A stretch of 64,000 nucleotides of DNA from Pseudomonas sp. LD120 (GTDB taxonomy: Bacteria > Pseudomonadota > Gammaproteobacteria > Pseudomonadales > Pseudomonadaceae): the NCBI RefSeq assembly GCF_009861525.1, contig NZ_WVHL01000005.1:682001-746000 (forward strand), read 5' to 3'. A program made the position numbers and the translations under genes. This document shows positions 29,638 to 38,028 of this stretch, piece by piece (position 1 is the first letter of the stretch; each line of letters starts with the position of its first letter). The notes beneath the pieces were generated by a model. That model made no database searches. It was not told where the DNA came from and saw nothing but the letters and a program-made list of their open reading frames with translations.

Positions 29638-30365
29638 CAGCACAGGCCCCCGTTCACCGCCAGCACTTGACGGGTGATGTAGGCGGCTTCGGCGGACATC
29701 AGGAAGTTCACCGCCCCGGCCACCTCTTCGGGGGTGCCCATGCGCTGGGCGGGAATCATCTTCATCAGTTCGTCCACCGGCACGTTCTCGTCGAGCATGG
29801 CAGTGTCGATCAGGCCCGGTGCCACGCAGTTGACGGTGATCTTGCGCTTGCCCAGCTCGATGGCCAGGGCCTTGGCGGCACCGATCAACCCGGCTTTGGA
29901 AGCGCTGTAGTTGACCTGGCCACGGTTGCCGATCAGCCCCGACACCGAGGTGATGCAGACAATGCGCCCGGCGGCGCGGCGGCGGATCATCGGCATCATC
30001 ACCGGGTGCAGGACGTTGTAGAAACCGTCGAGGTTGGTGCGCAGTACCTGATCCCAGTCGTCCTCGCTGAGGGCCGGGAAGGCGCCGTCGCGGGTCAGCC
30101 CTGCGTTGAGTACCACGCCGTAATAGGCGCCATGGGCTTCGACGTCGGCCTCCAGGGCCGTCCGGCAGGCCTCCCGGTCCGATACATCGAATTGCAGGAT
30201 GCGGGCGCTGCGCCCCAGGGCCTCGACTTCGCCCTTGACGGCTTCGGCTTCGCTGCGGCCGCTGCGGCAATGCAGCACCAGGTCAAAGCCAGCCTGGGCC
30301 AGCCGCAGGGCGATGGCGCGGCCGATGCCACGGCTGGAGCCGGTGACCAGTACGGAGTCAGTCAT
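29637..30365 (-). CDS. 3-Oxoacyl-ACP reductase, FabG-like (aryl polyene, ApeQ-type)
   Basis: NADPH-dependent short-chain dehydrogenase that reduces the 3-keto group after each condensation. The 242-aa product shows the TGSSRGIGR cofactor motif (residues 8-16), NAG near 88, and catalytic Ser-Tyr-Lys in SVSGLIGNRGQVNYSASKAG (Tyr about 149, Lys about 153). It is coupled on both sides: ATGA with the dehydratase upstream and TGATG with the ketosynthase downstream. Confidence 0.9.
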   Translation of the reverse strand: MTDSVLVTGSSRGIGRAIALRLAQAGFDLVLHCRSGRSEAEAVKGEVEALGRSARILQFDVSDREACRTALEADVEAHGAYYGVVLNAGLTRDGAFPALSEDDWDQVLRTNLDGFYNVLHPVMMPMIRRRAAGRIVCITSVSGLIGNRGQVNYSASKAGLIGAAKALAIELGKRKITVNCVAPGLIDTAMLDENVPVDELMKMIPAQRMGTPEEVAGAVNFLMSAEAAYITRQVLAVNGGLC

Positions 30366-30835
30366 GACGGAGTTCCTGTAGAAGAGGCGGGTGTTTCATG
30401 CAGATAGTCGGCGGCCTGAGGGGGCCGGAACACATTCAGACGCGCCGTGGCGGCAATGCCGGGGCCGCTGAGGTGGCATTCGAACACGCCCATGCCGTTG
30501 TCGTCTTCCAGGGAGCGCAGGGCGTGGATCTCCAGCAGGCTGTCGACCGGGAAGTGCTCGACATTGCATTCGAACTTGCGAGTGCCCAGCAAAAAGCCCA
30601 GCTCCACCGGCAGGCCTTGCTGGCGCGCGCGACAGCCGGCGTAGGCGGCCACGCTTTGGGCCATCAGTTCGATCCCGACCCAGGCCGGCAGGCTGCCGTC
30701 GGGACGGTTGAACAGGCCGCCGGGGCGAACCTGGAGGCGGGTGCGGATCTGTTCTTCATCAAAGGCCAGGACCTGATCGATGAGGATCATGTCCCCGGCA
30801 TGGGGCAGCAGTTCGGCGAGCGGCCAGTCGATCAT
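30362..30835 (-). CDS. Hotdog-fold 3-hydroxyacyl-ACP dehydratase (aryl polyene, ApeP-type)
   Basis: Predicted to remove water from the 3-hydroxyacyl-ACP and create the conjugated double bonds; no enoyl reductase is present in the cluster, so the bonds are kept. The 157-aa product begins MIDWPLAELLPHAGDMILID, where PHAGDM corresponds to the FabZ-type active-site His region. WVGIELMAQSVAAYAG corresponds to the opposing helix with an acidic residue. The start at 30835 overlaps the ketosynthase gene; the gene ends in an ATGA overlap with the reductase gene. Confidence 0.82.
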   Translation of the reverse strand: MIDWPLAELLPHAGDMILIDQVLAFDEEQIRTRLQVRPGGLFNRPDGSLPAWVGIELMAQSVAAYAGCRARQQGLPVELGFLLGTRKFECNVEHFPVDSLLEIHALRSLEDDNGMGVFECHLSGPGIAATARLNVFRPPQAADYLHETPASSTGTPS

Positions 30836-32028
30836 GGGGCGTCTCCGATTATCAGGCTGACGTTGTTGCCGCCGAAGGCGAAGGAGTTGCTCATCAGGTG
30901 GCGTGGTGAATGCGCCGCCAACCGGTCGGCCGGGGTCACCCAGTGCAGAGGGGGCAAGGCCGGGTCGGCCGCGCCGTCCCAGACATGGGGCGGCAGTGCC
31001 TGGGCGGGGTTCTCGGCGCTCAGGCTGAGCCAGCAGAACGCGGCCTCCAGGGCTCCGGCGGCGCCCAGGGTGTGGCCGCTCATGGGCTTGGTCGAGGAAC
31101 AGGGCAGGCTCTCGGGGAACAGCTGGGCCACCGCCAGGCTTTCCATGGCGTCGTTGTGCTGGGTAGCGGTGCCGTGCAGGTTCAGGTAGTCGATCTGCTG
31201 CGGCTGCAGGCCGGCGCTGCGCAGCGCCAGGCTCATGGCCTGCAAGGCACCGCGGCCATCGGGGGCCGGGGCGGAAATATGGTAGGCATCGGAGCTGGCA
31301 CCACCACCGAGCAGGGCGATGGATGAGTCGCCGTCGGAGGCCTTGCTCATTAGGAACAGCACCGCCGCTTCGCCGATGTTGATGCCGTCGCGGTTGCGCG
31401 AGAACGGATTGCAGCGCTGATCGGAGACAGCCTCCAATGCCGTGAAACCGTTCAGGGTGAGCTTGCACAGGCTGTCGACCCCGCCGCACAGCACCGCGTC
31501 GCACAGGCCCAGGTCCAGCAGGCGCCGGGCGCTGATCAGGGCCCGGGCACTGGAGGTGCAGGCGGTGGAAATCACGTAGGCCGGGCCGCACAGTTGCAGC
31601 CAGTCGGCCAGGAAGTTCGCCGGGGCGCTGAGTTCCTGCTGGCGGTAGTCGTAATCCGCCGGGAATTGCTGGTCTTGCAGGTAACGGGCGATGCCGCGAC
31701 TGGCTTCGTCGATCCCCGAGGTACTGGTGCCCAAGACGATGCCGATGCGGCCACGGCCGTAGCGTGCGATGGCCCGCTGGATGTCGTCCTCGATCTGCCG
31801 CGTGGCTTCCAGCAGCAGTTGGTTGTTGCGGCTGTTTTGCGCTGCCAGTCGCGCCGGCATGCTCGCCAGCGGTCCGCGAACCGCCGCCACCGGCAGGTTG
31901 CGTTCGGGCACCCAATGGCTTTCGGCGCGCATGCCCGAACAATCGCCGGCCAGCAGGCTACGGGCGACTTCCTGGCGATTGCGGCCCAGGGCGCAGATGA
32001 CCCCGAGGGCGTTGAGGTAGGCGGTCAT
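30832..32028 (-). CDS. Beta-ketoacyl-ACP synthase (aryl polyene, ApeO-type)
   Basis: Second full-length ketosynthase, 398 aa, with intact Cys (ISTACTSSARA, about residue 158), His (LNLHGTATQHND, about 286) and His (PMSGHTLGAAGA, about 316). In aryl polyene systems one such enzyme elongates together with the inactive chain-length partner and the other may start the chain; which does which cannot be told here. It overlaps the dehydratase gene by four bases and the DUF3261 gene by four bases. Confidence 0.88.
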   Translation of the reverse strand: MTAYLNALGVICALGRNRQEVARSLLAGDCSGMRAESHWVPERNLPVAAVRGPLASMPARLAAQNSRNNQLLLEATRQIEDDIQRAIARYGRGRIGIVLGTSTSGIDEASRGIARYLQDQQFPADYDYRQQELSAPANFLADWLQLCGPAYVISTACTSSARALISARRLLDLGLCDAVLCGGVDSLCKLTLNGFTALEAVSDQRCNPFSRNRDGINIGEAAVLFLMSKASDGDSSIALLGGGASSDAYHISAPAPDGRGALQAMSLALRSAGLQPQQIDYLNLHGTATQHNDAMESLAVAQLFPESLPCSSTKPMSGHTLGAAGALEAAFCWLSLSAENPAQALPPHVWDGAADPALPPLHWVTPADRLAAHSPRHLMSNSFAFGGNNVSLIIGDAP

Positions 32029-32510
32029 GGCGCGGCCTCGGCGCTCAGGGCTGTGATGTGGTAGTGCGGGCCTTGAGGCAGGTTCAACTCGAAATCCAGA
32101 GGTTGTTGATAGTCAATCCGCCAGCGTGGGCCGAGGGTCCGTTGGCTGCCCTGTTGCAGGGCGCCGGGGTAATGGGTCGCCAGTTCGGCGGCCGGAGTCA
32201 GGGCGAACAGCAACGCCGCGAACAGCTCCCGGGCTTCCGGGTTGGGCGGCAGCAGACCGTCGGCCTGCCACTGGCCGTTCACCAGGCGCTGACGGGCCTG
32301 GGGAATGCCCAGCGGGTCCATCAGCGACCAGCGCAGGTCCGGGCCTTCGGCCTGGATCACCAGCAGCCAGTCCTGGCGTTGTCCGTCAGCCTGGCGCTCT
32401 ACATGCAGTTGCAAGGGCAGCGTCAGGGTGGGCATGCGCTCGGGCAGCGGAGCCTGATTGACGCAAGCGCTCAGCAGCAGGACACAACCGAGCAGCAGGG
32501 CGCGGATCAT
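32025..32510 (-). CDS. DUF3261-type lipoprotein of the aryl polyene operon
   Basis: The 161-aa product has a signal with lipobox LLLSACV (Cys about residue 16) and a mature beta-rich domain (LPLQLHVERQADGQRQDWLL) like the DUF3261 lipoproteins regularly found in aryl polyene loci, often near an MMPL exporter and a LolA-like carrier. Together these resemble a Lol-type path that moves the pigment lipid to the outer membrane. It overlaps neighbours on both sides by four bases. The start at 32510 (MIRALLLG) gives the signal directly. Confidence 0.72.
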   Translation of the reverse strand: MIRALLLGCVLLLSACVNQAPLPERMPTLTLPLQLHVERQADGQRQDWLLVIQAEGPDLRWSLMDPLGIPQARQRLVNGQWQADGLLPPNPEARELFAALLFALTPAAELATHYPGALQQGSQRTLGPRWRIDYQQPLDFELNLPQGPHYHITALSAEAAP

Positions 32511-33268
32511 GGGTGCGGACCTTTCTCGGCAGCAGGGGCATTCAGGGGCTTGCGGGCCACCACATTGACCAGGGTTTCCTCGCGCTGGCCCACCGGCGGC
32601 GGCTGGCGCAGACCGAAGCGTTGCAGCAGGCCGAAGTCCTTGGCACGGCTCCACCACAGGTACGGATAAGACACGTTCTGCGGGCCGAATTCAAAGCCCT
32701 GCCGACGAATCATCTGCAAATATTCGGCGGCGCTTTTCTGCACATGCATGGGGTGGCGGAACAGCCAGCGGATCACCCAGGTATCGATGTAGGCCTCGGT
32801 GGATTCGGCGAACAGCAGGTAGCCCCCGGGCTTGAGTACTCGGTAGAACTCGGCCAGGGCCTTTTCCTGTTCCACCAGGTGATGGAAGGTCTGGTGGCAG
32901 AACAGCAGGTCGACGCTGGCGTCGGCCAACTCCAGGGTCGCGCAGTCGCTGCCGATCAGTTCCACCGGCAACTGTTGGCGCTGGGCTTCCTCGGCGCTGA
33001 GCTTGAGGCTATGAGGGTCGGCGTCGATACCGATCAGGCGCTGCGGAGCGAACACCTGATGCAGGTATTGGAACGACTTACCCTGGCCACAGCCGGCGTC
33101 GAGCAGGACTGGCTGGCTGGGCGGCTCGCCGTCGAACAGCGAGCGCAGGTCGTTGATCGCCACCCGCAGCACATGGTGCTGCCAGGTGTGGCTGCGCAGG
33201 AACCAGAAGCCGAAACGGGTTTCCTCGACGTAGCTGGGGCTCAGGTATTGCGAAGACTGATCGGTCAT
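32507..33268 (-). CDS. Class I SAM-dependent methyltransferase
   Basis: The 253-aa product has the Rossmann motif I VLLDAGCGQGKSFQYL (about residues 53-68), an acidic motif II region (LIGIDADPHS), and the post-I LFCHQTFHHL stretch. In aryl polyenes the aromatic head is often O- or C-methylated, so it probably modifies the aryl ring, but the target is inferred. It is flanked by four-base overlaps with the lipoprotein and flavoprotein genes, hence translated in step with them. Confidence 0.85.
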   Translation of the reverse strand: MTDQSSQYLSPSYVEETRFGFWFLRSHTWQHHVLRVAINDLRSLFDGEPPSQPVLLDAGCGQGKSFQYLHQVFAPQRLIGIDADPHSLKLSAEEAQRQQLPVELIGSDCATLELADASVDLLFCHQTFHHLVEQEKALAEFYRVLKPGGYLLFAESTEAYIDTWVIRWLFRHPMHVQKSAAEYLQMIRRQGFEFGPQNVSYPYLWWSRAKDFGLLQRFGLRQPPPVGQREETLVNVVARKPLNAPAAEKGPHP

Positions 33269-34512
33269 GCGTGCTCCCTCGCACAGACTTCCGACAGGGC
33301 CTTGAGTCGGCGCTTGGGTTCGCTGACAAACGGGTTGCGTTCATCCCAGGCATAGCCGGCGAGGATCGAGCTGATCATGCGGCGGATCTCCGGCGAGCTG
33401 CCCGGGTGGTAGATCACGTCCTGGAAGGTGCCGGCGTACCAGCCTTCGACGTAGCAGCGGAAGGTGTCGACGCCGCGCTTGAGCGGTTCGGCGAACTCCG
33501 TCGCCCAGTCCACGGGCTGGCCCTGCAACTGCCGGTTGAGCACGGCGGCGGCCATGCTCGACGAGCGCATGGCGATGGTCACCCCGGAAGAGAACACCGG
33601 GTCGAGGAACTCCGCAGCGTTGCCCAGCAGGGCAAAGCCCGGGCCGTGCAGGGTGCTGACGTTGGCCGAGTAGCCGCCGATGGTCCGCGCCGGGGTGTCC
33701 CACTCGGCGTTTTTCAGGACCTGGGCCAGGCTCGGGGTTTCGTTGATGAAGCCGCGCAGGCAGGCGTCCAGGTCGCCATCACGTCCGGCGAAGTGTTCGT
33801 CGGCAGCCACCACGCCCACCGAGCAGCGGCCGTTGCTGAAGGGGATGCTCCAGAACCAGATGTCGCGGTGTTCGGGGTGGGTGGTGATGAGGATCTTGTT
33901 GCGGTCGAACTGCTCGCAGTCGATGCGGTCCTCGACATGGGTGAACACCGCCCGGCGCACCGGGAAGTTCGACGGTGCCTCCAGCTCCAGCAGGCGCGGC
34001 AGCACCCGGCCGTAGCCGCTGGCGTCAAGAACGAAATCGGCTTCGATGCGGTACTGGCTGCCGTCTTCGCGGCGGCAGTCGAGTTGCGGCAAGGGCCGTT
34101 CCACATCCACCGCGACGATTGTCTCGCCGTAGCGGATCTCGACCCCTTGCAGGGCGGCTTGGTCGGCCAGCAGCTTGTCGAAGTCGGCGCGCTGCACCTG
34201 GAAGGTGGTGGGCTTGCCGTGGCTGAAGGTGTCGCCGAAATCGAAGGTGCTGTAGTGCTCGCCCCAGGCGAACGCCGCGCCGTTTTTCAGCTGGAATCCG
34301 GCGGCCTGCACCGCCTCCAGCATCCCGGCTTCCTCGACGAAATCCAGGCAGTGGGACAGCAGGCTTTCGCCGATGGAGAACCGCGGGAAATGTTGCCGCT
34401 CGACGATCAGCACGTCGTGGCCCTGGCGCTTGAGCAGCGCGGCCGCGATGGCCCCCGAGGGGCCGGCACCGATCACCACGACCTGGCGACGTTCCATTTC
34501 AACTGTTGGCAC
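33265..34512 (-). CDS. FAD-dependent oxidoreductase, flavin-halogenase-like
   Basis: The 415-aa product has the FAD-binding GAGPSG motif (residues 15-20), Glu at the end of strand 2 (IVERQHFPR) and the GES motif (48-50). Lys76 lies in GFQLKNGAAFAWG, matching the catalytic lysine of phenol/pyrrole flavin halogenases. IWFWSIPFSNG (about 217-227) resembles the WxWxIP halogenase motif. It could halogenate or hydroxylate the aryl head; xanthomonadins are brominated aryl polyenes. The start is GTG 34512 (MPTVEMERRQ) because AAGGAG lies five bases upstream; ATG 34536 is an alternative. Confidence 0.8.
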   Translation of the reverse strand: MPTVEMERRQVVVIGAGPSGAIAAALLKRQGHDVLIVERQHFPRFSIGESLLSHCLDFVEEAGMLEAVQAAGFQLKNGAAFAWGEHYSTFDFGDTFSHGKPTTFQVQRADFDKLLADQAALQGVEIRYGETIVAVDVERPLPQLDCRREDGSQYRIEADFVLDASGYGRVLPRLLELEAPSNFPVRRAVFTHVEDRIDCEQFDRNKILITTHPEHRDIWFWSIPFSNGRCSVGVVAADEHFAGRDGDLDACLRGFINETPSLAQVLKNAEWDTPARTIGGYSANVSTLHGPGFALLGNAAEFLDPVFSSGVTIAMRSSSMAAAVLNRQLQGQPVDWATEFAEPLKRGVDTFRCYVEGWYAGTFQDVIYHPGSSPEIRRMISSILAGYAWDERNPFVSEPKRRLKALSEVCAREHA

Positions 34513-34602
34513 TGGGGCTCCTTGCCGGTTCGGCATTGTTCACGTTCAAAGAAGCCACGGTTGTCGCGGCTGATGGATGTTTGTGCAGCCAGCAGGGCAG
34601 GC

Positions 34603-36942
34603 TCAGCATGGGCTGCGCTCCGTTTCCGGCTGCTGTGGGTGTCCGGCCCAGGGCGCGAGGATGAAGCTGAAGGCCAGCCCCAGGCTGACCGCCAGACCGA
34701 AGTTACTCACCGCCGGGGTGCTGGAAATCGCTAGCAGGCCGAATGACAGCCAAGTGGTCAGGGCGGCCAGCAGGGTGCCCAGCAGGCTCACCGCGGCACC
34801 GCCGATCTGCTCGCGCATGAGGATCGCGTAGTCGACGCTGATGGCGGTCACCAGCAGCAGGCCGAACAGGCTGAACAGGGTCAGCGGCTGTCCCAGCCAA
34901 CCGAGGCTGGCCAGGCTGCACAGGGCCGCCAGCAGCGGCAGGGCCACCAGACGCAGAGCACCGCCAACGCCGAAGGGCAGGATCAGCAGCAGCACGATCA
35001 GCCCGCAGGAGGCCAGTTTGAGTTCGGCGGCGCTGACTTGGGTGGCGGTGAACACCCGGTTCAGCTCACCCAGGCGGTCCACCAGTTGCACGCCCGGCAG
35101 GTCGTGCGCCTGGAGGCGTAGCAGGGGGGCATCGTTCAGCCCTTGCAGGCTGACGATGGCCGCCACGCCAGCGTCGTTGCGGCCTAGCCACAGAGGACGA
35201 TAAGGCTCGGCCAGGGGGCCAGCCAGGGCCGCGTCGATGTCTTCCACGGGCAGGTTCTGCAACTGGTTCAACTCGTCTTGCAGTGCTTGTTGCGCTACCC
35301 CCAGCTCCAGCAGCGGTTGCCAGAACCCGGGCAGTTGCTTGAGTGCTTGGCGTACGCGCTGTTGTTCTGCGGGCGGGCTGAGCAGCTGGTTCAGGGACAG
35401 GTAGCCCTTGAGCTTGTTCAACTGCACCAGTTGTTGCAGGCGCAGGTCGAGGGCGGCCAGGCGTTCCAGCAGTTGTTGCTGGTCGGCTGCGCGCACCAGA
35501 AAGAACTGGCTGGTGGGCTGGTAGCCGGTGATCCGGGCGATGGCCTGCGCCTCTTGCAGCAGTTGCGGCGGCGCGCCGACCCATTGGCGGATGTCGTTCT
35601 TGCTGTCGAGCTGCCACAGGCCGCCGCCGCAGAACAGCGCCAACAACGCCAGCAGCACTGGGCTGGGTACGCGTTTGAGCAGCGCGCCACGCACCCTGAG
35701 CAGGGTCTCGGCGACTCGCAGCGGCCATTGCGCCGGACGCAGTTCGACGCCCTTGAGCAGCGCCGGCAGCAGGCACACCGCCGCCAGATACGCCCCCACC
35801 AGTCCGGCGGCGGAGAACACCGCGATCTGGGTCAAGGCCGGGAACGGCGTCCAGGCCAGGGCCAGGTAGCCGATGCAACTGGTGATCAGGCTCAGGCTCA
35901 GCCCCGGTAGGGTCAGGCGCAGGGCCGGCCAACTGCGCCAGGGCTTCAGGCTCCAGCTTTTGGACAGGTAGTGCAGCGGATAGTCGACGGCCACGCCAAT
36001 CAGGCTTGAGCCCAGCACCAGGGTCATGACATGCATCTGGCCAAACACCGCGACGCAGACCACGGCGCCGAACAGCATGCCCACCAGCACCGGGACGAAG
36101 GCCAGCAGGGCGCGCCAGCGACGGAAGGCCAGAAGCAGCAGCAGCAAGAGGATGCCCAAGGTGGCGCCACCGCCAACCCAGGTGATTTCTTGGGTCGCCT
36201 GCTGCTGGCCGTTGGCGGCATACAGCAAGCCGCTGGCGGCCAGCAGTTGGACATCGCGCTGGCTGGCCTGTGCACGGCTGTGGTCCAGCAGTTCGGCCAC
36301 CTGCAAGGGCAACCGCAGATCGAAGGCGTCGCCGCCGGTACGGGCTCGCAGCAATACCCAGTGCTTGCCATCGGCCTCAGCCAGCAGCGCGCCGCTGCCG
36401 ATATCCAGTTGCACCGCGCCGTGTTGCGGCTGGCTGTTTTGAATCCGTCCGGTCAGGCCCAGCCAGTCCTCCTGGTTCGGCACCAAGGAGAAGCCGCCGA
36501 AGGGGTCGAACAGGCTTTGCAGCCGTTGCTGGATGAACGCCTGAGGCTGGCTGATCAACTGCTCGCGGTCCTTGGCCGCGAGCATCGCCAGGCGCCCTTG
36601 CAGCAGTTGCTTGCGCAAGGCCGGCAGGTCGGCCTGCAGGTTCCACTGGATCTTGGCGAACAGCCCGCTGGCTTGCCATTGCTCGGCCAGTTGCCGGGCC
36701 ATGTCCAGCGCGCCTTGGCGCTCGGCGTGTCCCACCAGCACCAGGATTTCCCGGTTCAGGGGTTCCTGCATGCGTTGTTCGGCCTGCTGCTCCAGGGCGT
36801 CGGGCGCGGTGCCGGGCACCAGGTCCATCAGGTTGGCGGACAGCGGCGCGCCATGACGCCATTGCCAGGCACCCAAGGCCAGCACCAGGGCCAGCAGGAT
36901 CAGGAAGCATCGCGGCAGCCAGCGTTCACTCGGCAAAGTCAT
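34603..36942 (-). CDS. MMPL-family RND exporter (aryl polyene lipid export)
   Basis: The 779-aa inner-membrane protein has one N-terminal helix, a periplasmic domain, five to six helices (for example ATLGILLLLLLLAFRRW), a second periplasmic domain and a second helix bundle ending FSFILAPWAG. This is the MMPL/RND duplication. It is the usual exporter of aryl polyene clusters, thought to extract the pigment lipid from the inner membrane. It starts 17 bp inside the lolA-like gene end (overlap 36926-36942). A 90-bp gap separates it from the flavoprotein gene. Confidence 0.87.
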   Translation of the reverse strand: MTLPSERWLPRCFLILLALVLALGAWQWRHGAPLSANLMDLVPGTAPDALEQQAEQRMQEPLNREILVLVGHAERQGALDMARQLAEQWQASGLFAKIQWNLQADLPALRKQLLQGRLAMLAAKDREQLISQPQAFIQQRLQSLFDPFGGFSLVPNQEDWLGLTGRIQNSQPQHGAVQLDIGSGALLAEADGKHWVLLRARTGGDAFDLRLPLQVAELLDHSRAQASQRDVQLLAASGLLYAANGQQQATQEITWVGGGATLGILLLLLLLAFRRWRALLAFVPVLVGMLFGAVVCVAVFGQMHVMTLVLGSSLIGVAVDYPLHYLSKSWSLKPWRSWPALRLTLPGLSLSLITSCIGYLALAWTPFPALTQIAVFSAAGLVGAYLAAVCLLPALLKGVELRPAQWPLRVAETLLRVRGALLKRVPSPVLLALLALFCGGGLWQLDSKNDIRQWVGAPPQLLQEAQAIARITGYQPTSQFFLVRAADQQQLLERLAALDLRLQQLVQLNKLKGYLSLNQLLSPPAEQQRVRQALKQLPGFWQPLLELGVAQQALQDELNQLQNLPVEDIDAALAGPLAEPYRPLWLGRNDAGVAAIVSLQGLNDAPLLRLQAHDLPGVQLVDRLGELNRVFTATQVSAAELKLASCGLIVLLLILPFGVGGALRLVALPLLAALCSLASLGWLGQPLTLFSLFGLLLVTAISVDYAILMREQIGGAAVSLLGTLLAALTTWLSFGLLAISSTPAVSNFGLAVSLGLAFSFILAPWAGHPQQPETERSPC

Positions 36943-37552
36943 GTTGCTCCGCTTCGCTCAAGGGCTGGGCACTGCTGCTGTCTTGCATGATCAGCAAGGT
37001 GCGGTCGCCCTGGGTTTCCAGCAGTTCGATGCGTTGCACCAGCGCGCCGCCGTCGATGTTGATCTGGGTGAAGATCTGTTGCAGCAGCAGTGAGCGCGGG
37101 ATCAGTTGCAACCGCCAGTGTTGCGCGCTGCCTTGCAGCCTGAGTTCGAAGTCCCGTTGCAGGCCGCTGCTGTCGCCTTGCAGGACGGCCAGGAACAGGC
37201 GGTTCTGTTCGGCACCGGCACTCTTGCCCGGAAGCATCTGCCAGCCGCCGGCATCACGCCGGGCAATGCCCTGGTGGGTGATGCGGTAGTCCTGCTGCAG
37301 CGGGGTTTGCAGCAGCCACAGCAGGCCGTGGTTTTTCGCCAGGACGAAGTGGCCCTTGCTGGTCAGCGGTTGAGGCAGGGCGCGCAGGTGTTTTTCCTGG
37401 ATGAAGCGACCATGGATCACCTCCGGCCGCGACAGCTGGTCGCTCAACTGTTGCAGATCGAAGGCCTGGGCCAACCCCGGAATACACCACAGCACCAGTA
37501 GCGTAGGTGCGAGCTTGCTCGCGAACCGGCGCACCACCGTGTTCAGCCTCAT
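36926..37552 (-). CDS. LolA-like periplasmic lipid carrier
   Basis: The 208-aa product resembles the LolA-fold outer-membrane lipoprotein carrier proteins found in aryl polyene clusters (FDLQQLSDQLSRPEVIHGRFIQEKHL, with the half-barrel strands following). It probably ferries the pigment lipid from the MMPL exporter. With ATG 37552 the N-terminus is a long signal peptide, MRLNTVVRRFASKLAPTL..., ending GLAQA. Residues about 9-16 of it are encoded by a REP element. No good ribosome site precedes this ATG; GTG codons at 37537 or 37534, about eight or more bases after TGAGG, are alternatives. The start is therefore uncertain while the body is firm. Confidence 0.75.
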   Translation of the reverse strand: MRLNTVVRRFASKLAPTLLVLWCIPGLAQAFDLQQLSDQLSRPEVIHGRFIQEKHLRALPQPLTSKGHFVLAKNHGLLWLLQTPLQQDYRITHQGIARRDAGGWQMLPGKSAGAEQNRLFLAVLQGDSSGLQRDFELRLQGSAQHWRLQLIPRSLLLQQIFTQINIDGGALVQRIELLETQGDRTLLIMQDSSSAQPLSEAEQHDFAE

Positions 37553-37600
37553 GCAGTTGGCCGATAGACAGACAATTTTCGCGAGCAAGTTCGCTCCTAT
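37503..37600. repeat. REP doublet (REPIN-like) across the lolA-like gene start
   Basis: GTAGGTGCGAGCTTGCTCGC (37503-37522) followed by GAA and TTCGCGAGCAAGTTCGCTCC (37579-37598) are two REP cores in inverted orientation, separated by about 55 bp. They form a long hairpin. The left core lies inside the predicted signal-peptide coding region and the right core ends three bases before the stop of the thioesterase gene. Confidence 0.8.
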
Positions 37601-37602
37601 GG

Positions 37603-38028
37603 TCACGGCAAAGCCCTCGCGACAGCGTCGGTGAAGACCTTGGGCGAGGCCAGTTGCATTTCCCGGCTGGCGATTTCCACGGCCACCTGCACCGAGCTGG
37701 CGCGGGTCAGGCGCTCGCCACTGGCCAGGTCGCTGATCAGGTAGTTGATCTTCAGGCGGTTCTCCCACTCCACCAGGCTGGCGCGCACGTTCAGGGTCTG
37801 GCCGAACACCGCGCCGCGCACGTAGCGCAGTTGCAGGTCGATCACCGGCCAGGCGTAGCCGGATTCGAGCATCTGCTTGTAGTTGTGGCCGAGCTTGTCC
37901 AGCAGGGCGCAGCGGGCGACTTCCAGGTACTTGACGTAGTGCCCGTGCCAGACGACGTGCATGGTGTCGACGTCGAAGAACGGCACCAGCACCTGGGTGT
38001 CGGCGTGGATCACTCCCTTGCTACGCAT
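37603..38028 (-). CDS. 4-Hydroxybenzoyl-CoA thioesterase-like hotdog protein
   Basis: The 141-aa hotdog-fold thioesterase has the catalytic pattern VPFFDVDTMHVVWHGHYVKYLEVAR, with Asp at about residue 19 and the WHGHYV motif typical of 4HBT/YbgC enzymes. In aryl polyene operons it may release or edit acyl or aryl thioesters. ATG 38028 overlaps the ammonia-lyase stop by eight bases. The stop at 37605-37603 abuts the REP doublet, so the REP pair sits exactly at the operon junction. Confidence 0.85.
   Translation of the reverse strand: MRSKGVIHADTQVLVPFFDVDTMHVVWHGHYVKYLEVARCALLDKLGHNYKQMLESGYAWPVIDLQLRYVRGAVFGQTLNVRASLVEWENRLKINYLISDLASGERLTRASSVQVAVEIASREMQLASPKVFTDAVARALP

Noticed and set aside
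28174..29670. Long plus-strand frames (here and at 33271-34734, 41434-43038, 48389-49768, 49926-51242) inside the pigment operon, selO and mscK
   Set aside because: All lie opposite well-supported genes and encode GC-skew shadow peptides rich in Gln, His and Gly; no ribosome sites or families.
29638..30270. Upstream extension of the ketosynthase frame (start near 30270) and similar extension of the dehydratase frame to 31942
   Set aside because: These are open read-throughs over the preceding genes in another frame; the true starts overlap the upstream stop codons.
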